A stretch of 6,145 nucleotides of DNA, taken from NCBI GenBank assembly GCA_020625635.1, contig JAHLBL010000106.1, positions 1-6,145 on the forward strand, written 5' to 3'. The notes beneath the pieces were generated by a model. That model searched no databases, was not told the origin of the DNA, and was given only the letters and a program-made list of their open reading frames with translations. Both the position numbers and the translations under genes were made by a program. Below, one piece after another: positions 4,671 through 6,145 of this stretch (position 1 is the first letter of the stretch; each line of letters opens with the position of its first letter). The DNA is from a bacterium (GTDB lineage Bacteria > Bacillota > Clostridia > Oscillospirales > Acutalibacteraceae).

Positions 4671-6145
4671 ATGTCTCAGGATTACAATTCAACCTTGAAT
4701 CTTCCCAAAACAGACTTTCCTATGCGAGCAGGCTTACCCAAGAGTGAGCCTGTTACTCTGAAAAAATGGGAAGACAATAAATTATACGACAAACTTATGG
4801 AGCACAACGAAGGAAAGCCGCTCTATATATTGCACGACGGTCCTCCGTATGCAAACGGCGATATTCACCTCGGACATGCTCTGAACAAAATTCTTAAAGA
4901 TATTATCGTCCGTCACAAGAATATGGCAGGCTATAAGTCTCCTTTCGTTCCCGGTTGGGACACTCACGGTCTTCCCACAGAGCTTAAAGCACGTCAGAAA
5001 GCAGGTATCGGCAGTTCCGCTGATATCTCCGTTGTTGAGCTGCGTAAAATGTGCGAGGATTTTGTCGGAGGCTATATCAACGACCAGCGCAATCAGTTCA
5101 AGAGACTCGGTGTAATAGGCGAGTGGGATAATCCCTATATTACTCTTAAACACGAGTTCGAGGCTGAGCAGATCAAAGTCTTTGCTCAGATGGCTGACAA
5201 GGGTTATATCTATCGCGGACTTAAGCCTGTTTACTGGTGCCCCGAGTGTAAAACCGCTCTTGCAGAAGCAGAAATCGAGTATGCCGAGGATCCCTGCCAT
5301 TCGATTTATGTAAAGTTCAAAGTTACGGATGATATGGGTAAATTTGCCGCTATGGGTATTGAACCCTCAAAGGTGAATTTCGTAATCTGGACAACAACTA
5401 CCTGGACATTACCCGCAAACGTAGCTATTTGTGTAGGCCCCAGATTTGAGTACTCAATAATTAAATCGGGCGACGAATATTACATTATGGCTACCGATTT
5501 ATATAAAACCGCTATGGATGCAGCCGAGATAACCGATTATGAGGTTATCGGCACTATCAAGGGAAGCGAGCTTGAGTATATGAAGACAGCTCACCCGTTC
5601 CTTGACAGAGAGTCCGTTATCATTGTCGGCGACCACGTTACTCTTGAAAGCGGTACCGGCTGCGTACACACAGCCCCCGGTCACGGTGTTGACGACTACA
5701 ATGTCTGTCGCAATTATCCCGAGATCCCCGTAATCTGTCCCGTTAACGGCGACGGTGTTCTCACCGACGAAGCAGGACAGTTCAGCGGTCTCACAACCGA
5801 GGAAGCAAACAAGAAGATTGCTGTTCATCTTGATGAAACAGGCTCACTCTTTGCGTTGAAGAAGATCATCCACCAGTATCCTCACTGCTGGAGATGTAAA
5901 TCTCCCATCCTTTTCAGAGCAACAGACCAGTGGTTCTGCTCAGTTGACGACTTCAAGGACGAGGCGGTTAACGCTATCAATACCGTTGAGTGGATTCCCG
6001 CGTGGGGTAAAGACAGAATAACATCCATGGTTCGCGATCGTAAAGACTGGTGCATTTCACGTCAGCGTAAATGGGGCGTTCCGATTCCGATTTTCTACTG
6101 CGAGGATTGCGGCGAACCTTTTGTTGATAAGGACGCTATGCTCGC
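4671..6145 (+). CDS. ileS: Isoleucyl-tRNA synthetase (3' truncated by window edge)
   Basis: This cytosolic class I synthetase charges tRNA-Ile with isoleucine and hydrolyses misactivated valine. The 491 visible codons stay open to the window end, about half of a normal enzyme of roughly 930 residues. Seen: a bacterial-type start TLNLPKTDFPMRAGLPKSEP (8-27); DGPPYANGDIHLGH with the HIGH-type motif HLGH at 66-69; and PVYWCPECKTALAEAEIEY before the CP1 editing domain. The editing domain has its Thr-rich WTTTTWTLPAN (240-250) and GTGCVHTAPGHGVDDY (328-343), where D342 aligns with the editing aspartate of the E. coli enzyme. Three Cys pairs (C190/C193, C406/C409, C477/C480) look like zinc knuckles. 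FRATDQWF and DWCISRQRKWGVPIP (459-473) mark the return to the catalytic core. The KMSKS loop and anticodon domain lie outside. The gene shares the divIVA transcript. Confidence 0.97.
   Translation, partial: MSQDYNSTLNLPKTDFPMRAGLPKSEPVTLKKWEDNKLYDKLMEHNEGKPLYILHDGPPYANGDIHLGHALNKILKDIIVRHKNMAGYKSPFVPGWDTHGLPTELKARQKAGIGSSADISVVELRKMCEDFVGGYINDQRNQFKRLGVIGEWDNPYITLKHEFEAEQIKVFAQMADKGYIYRGLKPVYWCPECKTALAEAEIEYAEDPCHSIYVKFKVTDDMGKFAAMGIEPSKVNFVIWTTTTWTLPANVAICVGPRFEYSIIKSGDEYYIMATDLYKTAMDAAEITDYEVIGTIKGSELEYMKTAHPFLDRESVIIVGDHVTLESGTGCVHTAPGHGVDDYNVCRNYPEIPVICPVNGDGVLTDEAGQFSGLTTEEANKKIAVHLDETGSLFALKKIIHQYPHCWRCKSPILFRATDQWFCSVDDFKDEAVNAINTVEWIPAWGKDRITSMVRDRKDWCISRQRKWGVPIPIFYCEDCGEPFVDKDAML

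Noticed and set aside
4782..5300. 172-codon open frame on the minus strand
   Set aside because: It lies wholly inside ileS, antisense to well-conserved synthetase motifs; its protein has no recognisable domain and no supported start site.
5499..5828. 109-codon open frame on the minus strand
   Set aside because: Antisense shadow of the IleS editing domain, with no independent evidence of coding.

Overview
The window is a gene-dense, single-direction stretch (everything on the + strand) carrying the conserved Gram-positive 'ylm' cell-division neighbourhood: miaA (3' part) – HlyD-like membrane adaptor – ylmE/yggS – sepF – ylmH – divIVA – ileS (5' part). The order ylmE-sepF-ylmH-divIVA-ileS points to Firmicutes. 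The absence of ylmG, the presence of miaA plus a HlyD-like gene upstream, and the protein styles (SepF with an acidic Tyr/Ser linker, DivIVA ending in a short conserved-looking tail) suggest a gut-type Clostridia of the Ruminococcaceae/Oscillospirales kind. That taxonomic placement is inference from gene order and sequence style, not a database match.

Layout. Positions 1-660 hold the C-terminal two thirds of the tRNA dimethylallyltransferase MiaA. An overlapping gene (653-1948) encodes a single-pass membrane protein with HlyD/membrane-fusion architecture, and its end overlaps the start of the PLP-homeostasis protein YlmE/YggS (1926-2648). After the only sizeable gap (103 bp, 2649-2751) come SepF (2752-3213), the S4-domain RNA-binding protein YlmH (best start GTG 3197, overlapping sepF), DivIVA (3961-4641, after 11 bp) and the first 491 codons of isoleucyl-tRNA synthetase (from 4671, after 29 bp). 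No intergenic stretch exceeds 300 bp. There are no tRNA, rRNA, CRISPR, IS or phage features.

How it fits together. SepF tethers FtsZ to the membrane and DivIVA marks curved membrane at septa and poles. YlmE controls free PLP, which feeds amino-acid and D-alanine metabolism. YlmH acts on ribosomes and nascent-chain quality control, while MiaA and IleS serve tRNA modification and charging. The overlaps and short gaps imply one co-transcribed, partly translationally coupled unit, with the 103 bp gap before sepF the one place where independent control is plausible. That gap contains a perfect 14-bp palindrome over the ylmE stop codon and a set of complementary segments that could fold as an H-type pseudoknot ending just before the sepF ribosome-binding site. 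Together with the orphan HlyD-like gene this is the most interesting material here. The rest is a recognisable, ordinary core locus, and I see no clear evidence for a wholly new system.
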